The notes beneath the pieces were generated by a model that was given only the letters and a program-made list of their open reading frames with translations, did not search any database and was not told where the DNA came from. Made by a program: the position numbers and the translations under genes. Positions 28,602 to 37,614 of a DNA stretch of 64,000 nucleotides are shown one piece after another (position 1 is the first letter of the stretch; each line of letters starts with the position of its first letter). The DNA comes from Brachybacterium sp. P6-10-X1 (lineage in GTDB: Bacteria; Actinomycetota; Actinomycetes; Actinomycetales; Dermabacteraceae): contig NZ_CP017297.1 of NCBI RefSeq assembly GCF_001969445.1, forward strand, positions 2,790,001-2,854,000. The letters are read 5' to 3'.

Positions 28602-28616
28602 TGCGAACCGTTCTCA
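28602..28616. promoter_or_regulatory. Zur-like box 2, over the aztD -35 region
   Basis: TGCGAACCGTTCTCA has the same TGNNAA-N3-TTNTCA layout as box 1, centred 46 bp away. It covers the -35 position predicted from the TAGCGT -10 box. Confidence 0.6.
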
Positions 28617-28626
28617 TCACCGGACC

Positions 28627-28642
28627 TGTGCACCGGATCACA
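28627..28642. promoter_or_regulatory. Crp/GlxR-like half-matching site upstream of aztD
   Basis: TGTGCACCGGATCACA differs from the Crp-family pattern TGTGA-N6-TCACA at one position. It lies just upstream of the second Zur-like box. Confidence 0.35.
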
Positions 28643-29021
28643 CGAGGGATCGCCGAGGGCTGCGAGCAAAGCCCTCGCGACCTCGAGCCGGTCGAGATCA
28701 CCGTGACGGGTGACCCGACGTGCTCGCCCCACCCACCGTGCCTCCGGGGTCATCGGCGAGTGCGTGCACCCCGCCCGGGCCCGGGTCGAGCCGCTGCACC
28801 CGCCCGTTGCACACCACCCGCGGCGCCCCACCCATCCCGAACGCGATCGCGCGCTGTGCTTCCAGAAACGGAAGCACAGCGCGCGATCGCGTCAGGGGCA
28901 GGCTGAGCGGGCAGCAACCCGCCGGCCCATCATCAGGGGCAGGCCGAGCGGGCAGCCGCCCGCAGCTCAGCGGCCCGCGGCTCAGCGGCCCGCCGGCCCG
29001 CAGCAGCAGCGGCGGGTCGGC
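28643..29021. other. 379-nt space between aztD promoter and gdhA end
   Basis: No gene is recognised here. The tract holds the perfect hairpin at 28841-28892 and, from about 28893 to 29015, a run of imperfect repeats built on GGGCAG and GCTCAGCGGCCCGC-like strings. Short open frames on the minus strand have no recognisable motif. Confidence 0.6.
28841..28892. terminator. perfect 23-bp-arm hairpin
   Basis: Arms 28841-28863 and 28870-28892 are perfectly complementary around the 6-nt loop AGAAAC. The inner part GCGCGCTGTGCTTCC is shared with the hairpin at 27075-27120, while the outer part (ACGCGATC) differs. It lies downstream of the glutamate dehydrogenase gene and upstream of aztD, both on the minus strand. 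Confidence 0.85.
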
Positions 29022-30560
<1,539 letters not shown>

Positions 30561-30587
30561 TCACGGAGCCGGGCGCCCAACCCATAG

Positions 30588-30599
30588 GTACGATCGTAC
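30588..30599. promoter_or_regulatory. 12-bp palindromic operator at the MFS promoter
   Basis: GTACGATCGTAC is perfectly palindromic and overlaps TACGAT, the apparent -10 box 7 nt before the MFS start codon. A repressor bound here would block RNA polymerase. The adjacent TetR regulator is the obvious candidate. Confidence 0.65.
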
Positions 30600-30601
30600 G
30601 C

Positions 30602-31897
30602 ATGTCGATCGCTCCGCCCTCCCTCCCGTCCGCTCGCGCGCCGTCCCGCGCCCGCGCAGCGGTCGCCGTCCTGTTCCTGACGAACGGGGCGCTGCTGGCA
30701 AACCTCCTCCCCCGTTATCCAGAGATCAGGACGGAGCTGGGGCTCGCCAACTCCACCTACGGGCTGGTCCTCGCCGCCTTCCCCACCGGAGCGATCCTTG
30801 CCGGGCTCGGCGCCGGCGCGATGATCCGGGTCGTCGGATCGGCCCGCCTGGCCACCCTGGCGACGATCCTGACGGCTCTCGGGCTGTTCGCGGCCGTCTG
30901 GTCGCCGACCGCCGCCCTGCTGGCCCTCGCCCTGCTGATCGCCGGCGCGAGCGACGCGATCGCCGACGTCGCGCAGAACGCCCACGGGCTGCGGGTCCAG
31001 CGCGCCTATGGTCGGTCGATCATCAACTCCTTCCACGCGGTGTGGTCGATCGGAGCGGTGATCGGCGGATTCATGGCCGCCGGGGCGATCGCGCTGGACG
31101 TCCCGCTCAGGGTGCATCTGGGCATCTCCGGTGTGCTGCTGGCCGTGATCTCCGTGATCGCGCTGCGCTTCACCCTGCCCGGCAAGGACCCGGGGGAGAC
31201 GGCGGGGCAGGGCGGGACGGTCGACGGGGTCGAGGCGGCCGGCGGCGACGCGGATCGCGGCAGGCCCGGAACAGTCCTGGCTGCGAGCCGCGGACGCCTG
31301 ATGCTCCTGATCGGCGCCCTCGTCGCCATCGCGATGGGCGGCACCCTGGTCGAGGACTCCGGCAACTCCTGGGCCTCGCTCTACCTGGGGCGCGATCTCG
31401 GCGCGCCGTCCACCGTCGCCGCCGGCGGATTCATCGCCCTGGTCGGCGCCCAGTTCATCGGGCGTCTGCTCGCCGACGGCATGGTGGACAGGTTCGGCCA
31501 GCGCTCGGTCACCAGGACCGGTGGGGCGATCATCGCGGTCGGCATGGGCCTCGCCCTCGCCGTCCCCTCCGTGCCGGGAACGGTCGCCGGCTTCGCCCTG
31601 GCAGGATTCGGCAGCGCGACCCTGGTGCCCGCGGCCATGCAGGAGGCCGACGACCTGCCGGGACTGCGCCGCGGCACCGGATTGACGATCGTGTCGTGGC
31701 TGATGCGGCTGGGCTTCCTCGCCTCGCCGCCGCTGGTCGGGCTGATCGCCGATGCGGCCGGACTGCGCGTGGGCCTCCTGGTGGTCCCCCTGGCCGGCCT
31801 GCTGGTGGTCGTGGCGTCCGGTGTCCTGAGCACTCGTCGCATGCCGGCGCGCCGGCGCACGGGGACGCCCGCCCCGTCGATCAGCTCCCCCCGGTGA
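30602..31897 (+). CDS. major facilitator superfamily transporter
   Basis: A 431-residue membrane protein with about 12 helices in two halves joined by a hydrophilic loop rich in Gly and Asp near the centre. The first half shows GAILAGLGAGAMIRVVGS and the second ADGMVDRFGQRSVTRTGG, the usual MFS loop motifs, here in the sugar/fucose-permease-like YbjJ style. Export of a small compound is likely. The ATG is probably leaderless. Its last 17 bp overlap the convergent TetR gene, the common pairing of efflux gene and regulator. Confidence 0.85.
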   Translation: MSIAPPSLPSARAPSRARAAVAVLFLTNGALLANLLPRYPEIRTELGLANSTYGLVLAAFPTGAILAGLGAGAMIRVVGSARLATLATILTALGLFAAVWSPTAALLALALLIAGASDAIADVAQNAHGLRVQRAYGRSIINSFHAVWSIGAVIGGFMAAGAIALDVPLRVHLGISGVLLAVISVIALRFTLPGKDPGETAGQGGTVDGVEAAGGDADRGRPGTVLAASRGRLMLLIGALVAIAMGGTLVEDSGNSWASLYLGRDLGAPSTVAAGGFIALVGAQFIGRLLADGMVDRFGQRSVTRTGGAIIAVGMGLALAVPSVPGTVAGFALAGFGSATLVPAAMQEADDLPGLRRGTGLTIVSWLMRLGFLASPPLVGLIADAAGLRVGLLVVPLAGLLVVVASGVLSTRRMPARRRTGTPAPSISSPR

Positions 31898-32438
31898 GTC
31901 GGCGCAGCGCCTCCGCGATCAGATCCGCCCGGGCCGGAGCGGTGTGCAGCGCCCGGTGCAGGGCGAGGCCCTCGTTCATGGCGTCCAGCAGCACCGCGGT
32001 GTCCTCGTCGACGAAAGGTGCCAGCGTCGCGCGGGTGCGTGCCATCCAGGTGCTGGTGAGGTCACGGTACTGCGGCCGACGAGCCGCCAGCGTGTAGAGC
32101 TCCTGGGTGACGACCAGCTCCCGCTGGGTGGCGAAGACGTCCTCGCCGAGGTTCGCCCCGAAGGCTGCGAGCGCCTCGTCCAGCGTCGACGCACCCGCGG
32201 TGCGCTCTTCGACCCGGACGGCCATCTGGTCGGCGAAGCGTGCGAAGGCCTCGCGCAGCAGGTCGTCCATCCCGGCGAAGTGGTACGTCATCGAGCCCAG
32301 CGGCACGTCCGCCACGGCCGCGATCCGGCGGTGGGACGCCCCGGCGACCCCGTGCTCGGCGATGACGTCGAGGCAGGCATCGATGATGCGGTCACGGCGC
32401 TGCGGATCGTGACGTCGGGGTCGGGCGGGAACGGGCAC
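31881..32438 (-). CDS. TetR-family transcriptional regulator
   Basis: A 185-residue TetR-type repressor. The N-terminal helix-turn-helix is IAEHGVAGASHRRIAAVADV followed by the family-typical GSMTYHFAGMDDLL. The C-terminal ligand domain is unremarkable. It is convergent with, and overlaps, the MFS gene and probably controls it through the palindrome at 30588. GTG at 32438 is preceded by TAGGGT with a 6-nt gap, so it is likely leaderless; that -10 box lies in the first copy of a 27-bp duplication. Confidence 0.9.
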   Translation of the reverse strand: MPVPARPRRHDPQRRDRIIDACLDVIAEHGVAGASHRRIAAVADVPLGSMTYHFAGMDDLLREAFARFADQMAVRVEERTAGASTLDEALAAFGANLGEDVFATQRELVVTQELYTLAARRPQYRDLTSTWMARTRATLAPFVDEDTAVLLDAMNEGLALHRALHTAPARADLIAEALRRLTGGS

Positions 32439-32445
32439 GCTCAGA

Positions 32446-32499
32446 CCCTAACGGGGTCCGACGCCGTCCGGGCCCTAACGGGGTCCGACGCCGCCCGGG
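32446..32499. repeat. 27-bp direct repeat, two units
   Basis: CCCTAACGGGGTCCGACGCC begins units at 32446 and 32473. The first copy supplies most of the apparent -10 box of the TetR gene. The array fills the space between the TetR and glucosaminidase genes. Confidence 0.92.
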
Positions 32500-32503
32500 A
32501 CGC

Positions 32504-34921
32504 TCAGGAGCCCGGCGCCGTCTCCCCCAGACCGAACTCTCGCACCTGCACCCACTGCCCGCCGGGGTTCTTCCCGGTCGCACGCACCCGCGCGGAGGCG
32601 ACCTCCTGCGCCTCCGGCAGCGTCACCTCGAGCAGGGGCGATCCGTCCGTGGCGGCGATCTGCGTCCAGCTCTCCCCGTCGGCCGACAGCTCGAGGACGC
32701 CCTCGTAGATCTGGTCCCCGGCGGTCGTGTCGCTGCCCGCCATCTGCACGCGGGCGAAGGTGATCGGGTGGGTCTCCTCGAGATCGATGCGGATCTCGTC
32801 GTCGACCTGCGGCGCCGCGTCGGACCAGAACATGGTCGCCAGGTCTCCGTCGACCATCCGCTCGGGGACGTGGTCGCGGTAGGTGCCCAGCGTCGTGCTC
32901 GCCGTGGCGGGCAGACCGCGGAACGGCAGGGAGGGATCCTGTGGCAGCACCGCCCGCAGCTCCTCCCAGGCCCGGGACACGAAGGTCTCGAAGACCCCGT
33001 CGCCGACTCTGGGGACGATCTGGTCCTCGCGGTGGACGCCGTCCGCGCCCTGATCGGGGACGGTCGCCCGCCCGGCGGCCTCGACGTGCTCGCCCACCCG
33101 AGCCGCCGCGGCGGAGGCGTCCTCGAGCCGGTCCTCGGTGATCGCCCGGAGCATCTCGAGCTGGGCGCCCAGCGCCTCGGCCCAGTGCCCCGCCGCCACG
33201 ATCCACGGAAGCGTGTCCCCGTAGAAGCCCGGGGAGGCCATCGACCCCAGAGAGTCCTCGAGGCCGATGATGGTGCGCAGTCGCTCGCTCAGCTCCTGGT
33301 CGCCGTCGGCCCCGGCGTCGTACGCCGCCCAGAAGGCCTCGACGTCGGCCGAGAGCGCGGGAGCGGCCGGCGAGCCGTCGCGGTAGGGCCAGTGCAGGTT
33401 GAGATCGACGAATACTCGCAGGTCCCGGCGGATCGTCTCGTCGGTGCCGGCGAGCTCGTCGAGCACGGCCTGCCAAGAGTCCTCGGCGTCGTAGACGATC
33501 GGGTCCCAGCAGTAGTCGGCATAGTTCGCCAGAGCGATCAGCGAGGCGTAGGGCTCGATCATCGGGTTCGAGGTGAATCCGGCGACGTGCTCGTGCAGCG
33601 TCGGGGCGCGACCTTCGAGGGGGTTCAGGAACAGTCGGTCGCGCCGCCCGTCGTTGACCGGGAAGTTGTCCCAGATGAACAGATGATCGGTGTGATAGCT
33701 CTCGGCCGCCCGCGCCACGGAGGCCTCGGTGACCTCGGGGGAGAAGACGCCCTCGCCGGTCCACTGGATCCGGATGTCGGGGTGGGTCTGCTCGCCGAAG
33801 GCGGTCTTGTAGTCGCTGGGCTCGGAGCCCGCGTAGTGGGTGGGCACGGTCTGCAGGGGCTCGAGGCCGTGGGCCTGGACGTAGTCCTCCTGCACCCGGG
33901 TGAGGTAGTGGGCCTGGGCCTCGGCGAGGGAGGCGAACTGCGCGGCATCGGCGTCGTCGAGCTCGCCGGGGATGTCGTCCAGCGCGATGTAGAAGCTCGT
34001 GACCCCGAGATCGCGCAGCTGGTCGAACTTCGTGACCGTGGCGTCGAAGTCGTCGTCGCCGCCGTAGGTGATGTCGTTGCCGGGCGAGAGCGCGTAGGTG
34101 AAGCTCACGTGGTGCGCGCCCGCGGTCTCGACGAGCTCGGCGAGCTTCTCGAGCTCCTCCCCCTCGTACAGCTCGCGCCACCTGGAGCGCAGCAGGAGGT
34201 CGTCCTTGGGGGTGTAGATGTACGTGTTCAGCTTGTGCGCGCCGTAGAACGCGAAGTGGTCCAGGCGGGCCTGGTGGGACCACGGGATCCCGTAGAAGCC
34301 CTCGATCGCCCCGCGGATCTCCATCCTGGGAGCGTCACGCACGTGCACGGCGGGAACGCGCGTCCCGCCGCCGAGCAGCTGGCGCAGGGTCTGGACCGCG
34401 TAGTAGGTGCCGCGGGCGTCGCGGCCGGCGAGGGTGACGACCGGCCCCCGGTTCCGTCCGGTCGCCAGGACGTAGCCGTCGGCGGCCAGGTCCTCCGGAC
34501 CGGGGACCCCGGCGGCGTCGAGCTCGGCGGTGAGGGTGGGGTTGTCCTCGGGCGTGCCGAGGTGGATGCGGGGCCCGGACGCGATGTCGTCGGCGGAGTC
34601 CGCGACGACGGTGCGCACGCGGGATCCGGCGCTCTCCAGCACGTCGACGAGGGCGCCCCGGGCGGCGGTGTCGGTCTCCGCACCGATCACGACGGTCACC
34701 GGGCCGCGCAGCACCACGTCGTGTTCGCTGCCCTGCACCGAGCGTGGACGCGGGCGCAGATCCGAGACGCTCCCGGAGCCCGGGCCGCCGTCGGCGAGCG
34801 CGGCGGGGAGCGGGAGGGCGAGTGCGCCGCCGAGCGCGAGCCCGAGGCCGAGGGCGTGGCGGCGGGAGAGACCGGGGGCGCGGGGAGCCGGGGTGCGCTG
34901 GAGGAACGAGGAGGAGGTCAT
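32504..34921 (-). CDS. secreted GH84 beta-N-acetylglucosaminidase
   Basis: A 805-residue secreted hydrolase. A twin-arginine signal (SRRHAL, residues 19-24, then a hydrophobic stretch) starts it. Residues 60-195 form a GH20b-like domain. The GH84 domain opens with the signature IEGFYGIPWSHQARLDH and has catalytic Asp315-Asp316 in YIALDDIPGE. The last 130 residues look like an F5/8 type C (CBM32) sugar-binding module. It likely trims N-acetylglucosamine from hyaluronan-like or glycoprotein glycans. A GTG 9 nt upstream is an alternative start; neither has a clear ribosome site. Confidence 0.92.
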   Translation of the reverse strand: MTSSSFLQRTPAPRAPGLSRRHALGLGLALGGALALPLPAALADGGPGSGSVSDLRPRPRSVQGSEHDVVLRGPVTVVIGAETDTAARGALVDVLESAGSRVRTVVADSADDIASGPRIHLGTPEDNPTLTAELDAAGVPGPEDLAADGYVLATGRNRGPVVTLAGRDARGTYYAVQTLRQLLGGGTRVPAVHVRDAPRMEIRGAIEGFYGIPWSHQARLDHFAFYGAHKLNTYIYTPKDDLLLRSRWRELYEGEELEKLAELVETAGAHHVSFTYALSPGNDITYGGDDDFDATVTKFDQLRDLGVTSFYIALDDIPGELDDADAAQFASLAEAQAHYLTRVQEDYVQAHGLEPLQTVPTHYAGSEPSDYKTAFGEQTHPDIRIQWTGEGVFSPEVTEASVARAAESYHTDHLFIWDNFPVNDGRRDRLFLNPLEGRAPTLHEHVAGFTSNPMIEPYASLIALANYADYCWDPIVYDAEDSWQAVLDELAGTDETIRRDLRVFVDLNLHWPYRDGSPAAPALSADVEAFWAAYDAGADGDQELSERLRTIIGLEDSLGSMASPGFYGDTLPWIVAAGHWAEALGAQLEMLRAITEDRLEDASAAAARVGEHVEAAGRATVPDQGADGVHREDQIVPRVGDGVFETFVSRAWEELRAVLPQDPSLPFRGLPATASTTLGTYRDHVPERMVDGDLATMFWSDAAPQVDDEIRIDLEETHPITFARVQMAGSDTTAGDQIYEGVLELSADGESWTQIAATDGSPLLEVTLPEAQEVASARVRATGKNPGGQWVQVREFGLGETAPGS

Positions 34922-35071
34922 GCGATGCACGGGGTACTGGCGCCTTTCCGGGCCGCGCCCGTGTCCGGGCGCGGGGAGTCCGAGTCGGGGCGTGGGCAGA
35001 AGCAGGAAGGGAAGCCGCCACGGACGTGACGCGCCCCACAGAATCAGCGTCAGGTTAACAGGTTAAGCCGT

Positions 35072-35281
35072 TCACGCCGAGAGGTCCTCGTCGTCCGGAT
35101 GGAAGATCGTCTCGATCGAGGAGCCGAAGACGGCGGCGATACGGAACGCCAGCGGGAGCGAGGGGTCGTACTTGTCGTTCTCGATGGCGATGACCGTCTG
35201 CCGGGAGACACCGAGGGCCGTGCCGAGCTCGGCCTGGGACCAGCGCCGGTCGGTGCGGAGGGCCTTGATGTCGTTGCGCAT
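35072..35281 (-). CDS. small XRE-family regulator
   Basis: A 69-residue protein consisting almost entirely of a Cro/C1-type helix-turn-helix: LRTDRRWSQAELGTALGVSR then TVIAIENDKYDPSLPLAFRI. Proteins of this size commonly control a neighbouring membrane protein. It is the third gene of a three-gene unit, 12 nt after the membrane protein, with GAGAGGAG before the ATG. It probably binds the palindromes upstream of the unit, which is inference. Confidence 0.9.
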   Translation of the reverse strand: MRNDIKALRTDRRWSQAELGTALGVSRQTVIAIENDKYDPSLPLAFRIAAVFGSSIETIFHPDDEDLSA

Positions 35282-35293
35282 GGTGGGCTCCTC

Positions 35294-35680
35294 TCACCGG
35301 TAGCGGACGGCGGAGACGATGGTGCCGATGACCCACGAGAGCATCAGGATGGAGAAGGCGAAGATCCAGTTCAGCTCGGGCAGCAGGTAGAACTGCAGCA
35401 CGCCGACGGCCAGGATCAGCGGGGTGGAGATGACGAACGCGAGCAGGATCGCCTCGGCGATCTTGCGGCGCTCGAACTCGTCGCCGCTGCGGTACATACC
35501 GATGTTCGCCCAGGCCATGAGGCCGACGGCGGGGATGACCAGGAGAGCGGGAACCCAGCCGGGGCCCCCGATGGACTCGGCGCCGACGGCGAGCCCCAGC
35601 CCGACGGCGTACAGGCCGATGCCGGCGGTGAAGCGGAGGGCGAAGGCGCGGTTGGCGCGGGTGCGGGCGGTGGCGTTCAC
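35294..35680 (-). CDS. small integral membrane protein
   Basis: A 128-residue protein with four predicted transmembrane helices and a short basic N-terminus. The central loop reads NIGMYRSGDEFERRK, a pattern seen in small membrane proteins found next to short XRE regulators. Function unknown. GTG at 35680 has AAAGGA upstream and overlaps the stop of the preceding gene (GTGA), so translation is coupled. Confidence 0.82.
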   Translation of the reverse strand: MNATARTRANRAFALRFTAGIGLYAVGLGLAVGAESIGGPGWVPALLVIPAVGLMAWANIGMYRSGDEFERRKIAEAILLAFVISTPLILAVGVLQFYLLPELNWIFAFSILMLSWVIGTIVSAVRYR

Positions 35681-35979
35681 GAGAGGTCCTTTCGGGAAGA
35701 TCCGGCGACAACGGTGCGGCTGCGGTCGGCAGGGGCGCCGACGGCGCCGATCCGGGCGCCGAGCCGGGGCTGGGCATAGTCGCGATAGACGGGCTCCTCC
35801 GCGCGAGCGATGGTCAGCGGCGCGATCAGCACGGCGACGAGCCCCACCCGCAGGGGGACGTCGGGGCACGGAGGACCCGGGCGGTGCGTCGGGAGCTGGA
35901 CACCGTCACGAAGTGCGTCCGAGGAGGTCAGAGGGTTGACGGTGTCGGGAGGAACGACGGGGCGAGGTGTCGCGGTCAT
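35677..35979 (-). CDS. hypothetical protein with one hydrophobic segment
   Basis: A 100-residue protein with a Pro-rich N-terminus, one hydrophobic stretch (VGLVAVLIAPLTIA, about residues 47-60) and a basic C-terminus. No family was recognised. It is the first gene of the XRE unit. TACTTT lies 6 nt before the ATG, suggesting a leaderless transcript, and its stop codon is coupled to the next start. It could be a real membrane peptide or simply the translated leader of the operon. Confidence 0.5.
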   Translation of the reverse strand: MTATPRPVVPPDTVNPLTSSDALRDGVQLPTHRPGPPCPDVPLRVGLVAVLIAPLTIARAEEPVYRDYAQPRLGARIGAVGAPADRSRTVVAGSSRKDLS

Positions 35980-35999
35980 GCCTCGAAAGTAAACCTTCC

Positions 36000-36039
36000 T
36001 TGACATGTCAATCAAGGGTGCTTGACATATGAAGTCAAG
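36000..36039. promoter_or_regulatory. paired palindromic operators upstream of the XRE operon
   Basis: TTGACATGTCAA (36000-36011) is a perfect palindrome and CTTGAC-N7-GTCAAG (36021-36039) is a second inverted repeat. Both are built on TTGAC. The first lies between a TTGATT-type -35 and the TACTTT -10 box, ideal for autorepression. Confidence 0.75.
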
Positions 36040-36070
36040 GGCCCTCGACCTTGCAGGTCGGGCGGATGCT

Positions 36071-36850
36071 TCAGCCGATCGTTCCCGGCCCCTCGCGCAC
36101 GTCCAGCTCGCGCTGCACCCAGGCGGGATCGTCGGTGGTGATCGTGTCGACGCGGCAGGCGAGCGCGACGGCGAGCTGCTCAGGGCGGTTCACGGTCCAT
36201 GGGTTCACCTGCAGCCCGGCCGTGCGCGCGGCCTCGGCGGCGCGCAGCGAGAGACCGCGGATCGACGGGCCGACACCGGCCGCCCCCAGCTCACGGGCGG
36301 TCTCCAGCGCCCGTTCGTCGATCTGCTCGACCAGGTAGGACACCGGGGTGTCGGTGGTGCGGCGGATCTCGGCGAGGGCGTCGGCGTGGAAGGAGATCAC
36401 GGTCGAGGCGGCGGCCGGCGATCCCTCCGGCAGGGCGCGGAGCTGTTCGGCCACGGCCCGTGCCGCGGCGGCGACCTTGACCTCGATGAACACCGGCGCG
36501 GTGGTCACCGCCAACAGCTCCTCGAGCGAAGGGATCTTCTCCCCCTCCGCGAGCTGCACCGTGTCCAGTTCGGCGCGGGTGAGGTCCCCGATCGCGCCGG
36601 TCGCGAGCGGGGAGGCGGCATCGGCGGTGCGGTCGATCGTCTCGTCGTGCATGACCACCACCTGGCCGTCGGCACTGAGGTGGACGTCGCACTCCAGCAG
36701 CTGTGCACCGTCCTCGAGGGCCCGCCGGAAGGAGGCGAGCGTGTTCTCGGGGGCGTGCGCGGCGGCTCCGCGATGCCCGACGATCGCGGGGCGCGGGGGC
36801 GAGCTCGCGGGACGTCGGGACACGGTCTGCGGGTCGGGCTGCTGGGTCAT
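36071..36850 (-). CDS. glycerophosphodiester phosphodiesterase 1
   Basis: A 259-residue GDPD-family TIM-barrel enzyme. The hallmark GHRGAAAHAPENTLASF carries the catalytic His and Asn; ECDVHLSADG holds the metal-binding Glu and Asp; HDETIDRTAD supplies the second catalytic histidine. It hydrolyses glycerophosphodiesters to glycerol-3-phosphate and an alcohol. No signal peptide is seen, so it is cytoplasmic. CAGGAG lies upstream of ATG 36850. It is a close paralogue of the protein encoded at 37615-38391. Confidence 0.92.
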   Translation of the reverse strand: MTQQPDPQTVSRRPASSPPRPAIVGHRGAAAHAPENTLASFRRALEDGAQLLECDVHLSADGQVVVMHDETIDRTADAASPLATGAIGDLTRAELDTVQLAEGEKIPSLEELLAVTTAPVFIEVKVAAAARAVAEQLRALPEGSPAAASTVISFHADALAEIRRTTDTPVSYLVEQIDERALETARELGAAGVGPSIRGLSLRAAEAARTAGLQVNPWTVNRPEQLAVALACRVDTITTDDPAWVQRELDVREGPGTIG

Positions 36851-37057
36851 GGCGCTCCTGAGGAGGATTCGAGGGACGGGTCCGCTGGTCACGGCGACGG
36901 CTGGGCGGATGTGCACGGTCGGTGAGGGTCGGACCCACCCCCTGGACCCTACCCAGTGGTCCGGGTCACACTGGGGATCTGCGTCCTGCCGCAGGGCGCT
37001 GTGCCCGTCCTGACGGGCCGGGCACCGATCGGGCGGACTGCCCGGGAAGGGGAACCC

Positions 37058-37525
37058 ATGCTCAGGAACACGATCAGAACCAAGACGACGAGCGGCCACC
37101 GCGACCGCCGCGAGCCCCGACGCCGCGCAGCGGATACGGCACACGGGCGCTCCGGTCGAGGCATGGTGGCTCCGCTGGCGGGCCTCGCCGTCGCGGCGGG
37201 ACTGCTCGCGGGGGCCGGCGCGGCCGCCGCGACCCCGGGAGCCGGGGAGGACGAGAACCTCTTCGACGGCACCTGGACCTTCGGCCACACCACCAAGACG
37301 CTGACCGCCGAGGAGCTCGGCGTGGTCGTCGAGGAGGAAGCGGAAGCCCGCGGGCCCGAGGAGATGTCCCTGTCCGTCCGCTGCGCGGACGGCATCGACA
37401 CCTCGATCCGCGACTACGTGGCGTACTGCGTCGCGATCGCCGACGAAGGGGTCGAGCATCCCTGGAAGCTCACCGGCGGCCCGGCCGACGCCGGCCTGGT
37501 GGTCGAGGTCGAGAACTTCGGCTGA
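37058..37525 (+). CDS. small secreted protein of unknown function
   Basis: A 155-residue protein with a long basic, Arg-rich N-terminus, then a hydrophobic Ala/Gly/Leu segment ending AAAATPGAG, consistent with a signal peptide. The mature part of about 95 residues begins DGTWTFGHTTKTLTAEELG and has two cysteines (RCADG and AYCVA) that could pair. No family was recognised. AAGGGG lies upstream of the ATG. It sits between the two GDPD genes but on the opposite strand. Confidence 0.65.
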   Translation: MLRNTIRTKTTSGHRDRREPRRRAADTAHGRSGRGMVAPLAGLAVAAGLLAGAGAAAATPGAGEDENLFDGTWTFGHTTKTLTAEELGVVVEEEAEARGPEEMSLSVRCADGIDTSIRDYVAYCVAIADEGVEHPWKLTGGPADAGLVVEVENFG

Positions 37526-37569
37526 CCTCGCCCGGTGCGACGGACCGTGCCCGGTGCGACTGACTATTC

Positions 37570-37604
37570 CCGGGGGTGCCCGCCGACGCGGCGGACGCCC
37601 CCGG
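37570..37604. terminator. bidirectional terminator hairpin
   Basis: Two 15-nt arms pair at 13 of 15 positions (the rest can form G-U pairs on one strand) around a 5-nt loop, between the convergent secreted-protein and GDPD genes. Confidence 0.75.
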
Positions 37605-37614
37605 AGCGGCCTCC

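Noticed and set aside
28586..28831. An 81-codon minus-strand open frame in front of aztD
   Set aside because: It overlaps the aztD promoter and start, has no recognisable family, and would place the Zur-like boxes inside a gene. A 45-codon alternative frame is equally unconvincing.
36960..36977. Crp-like site upstream of the small secreted protein
   Set aside because: Only a partial match to GTGA-N6-TCAC with mismatches in one half-site; too weak to report.
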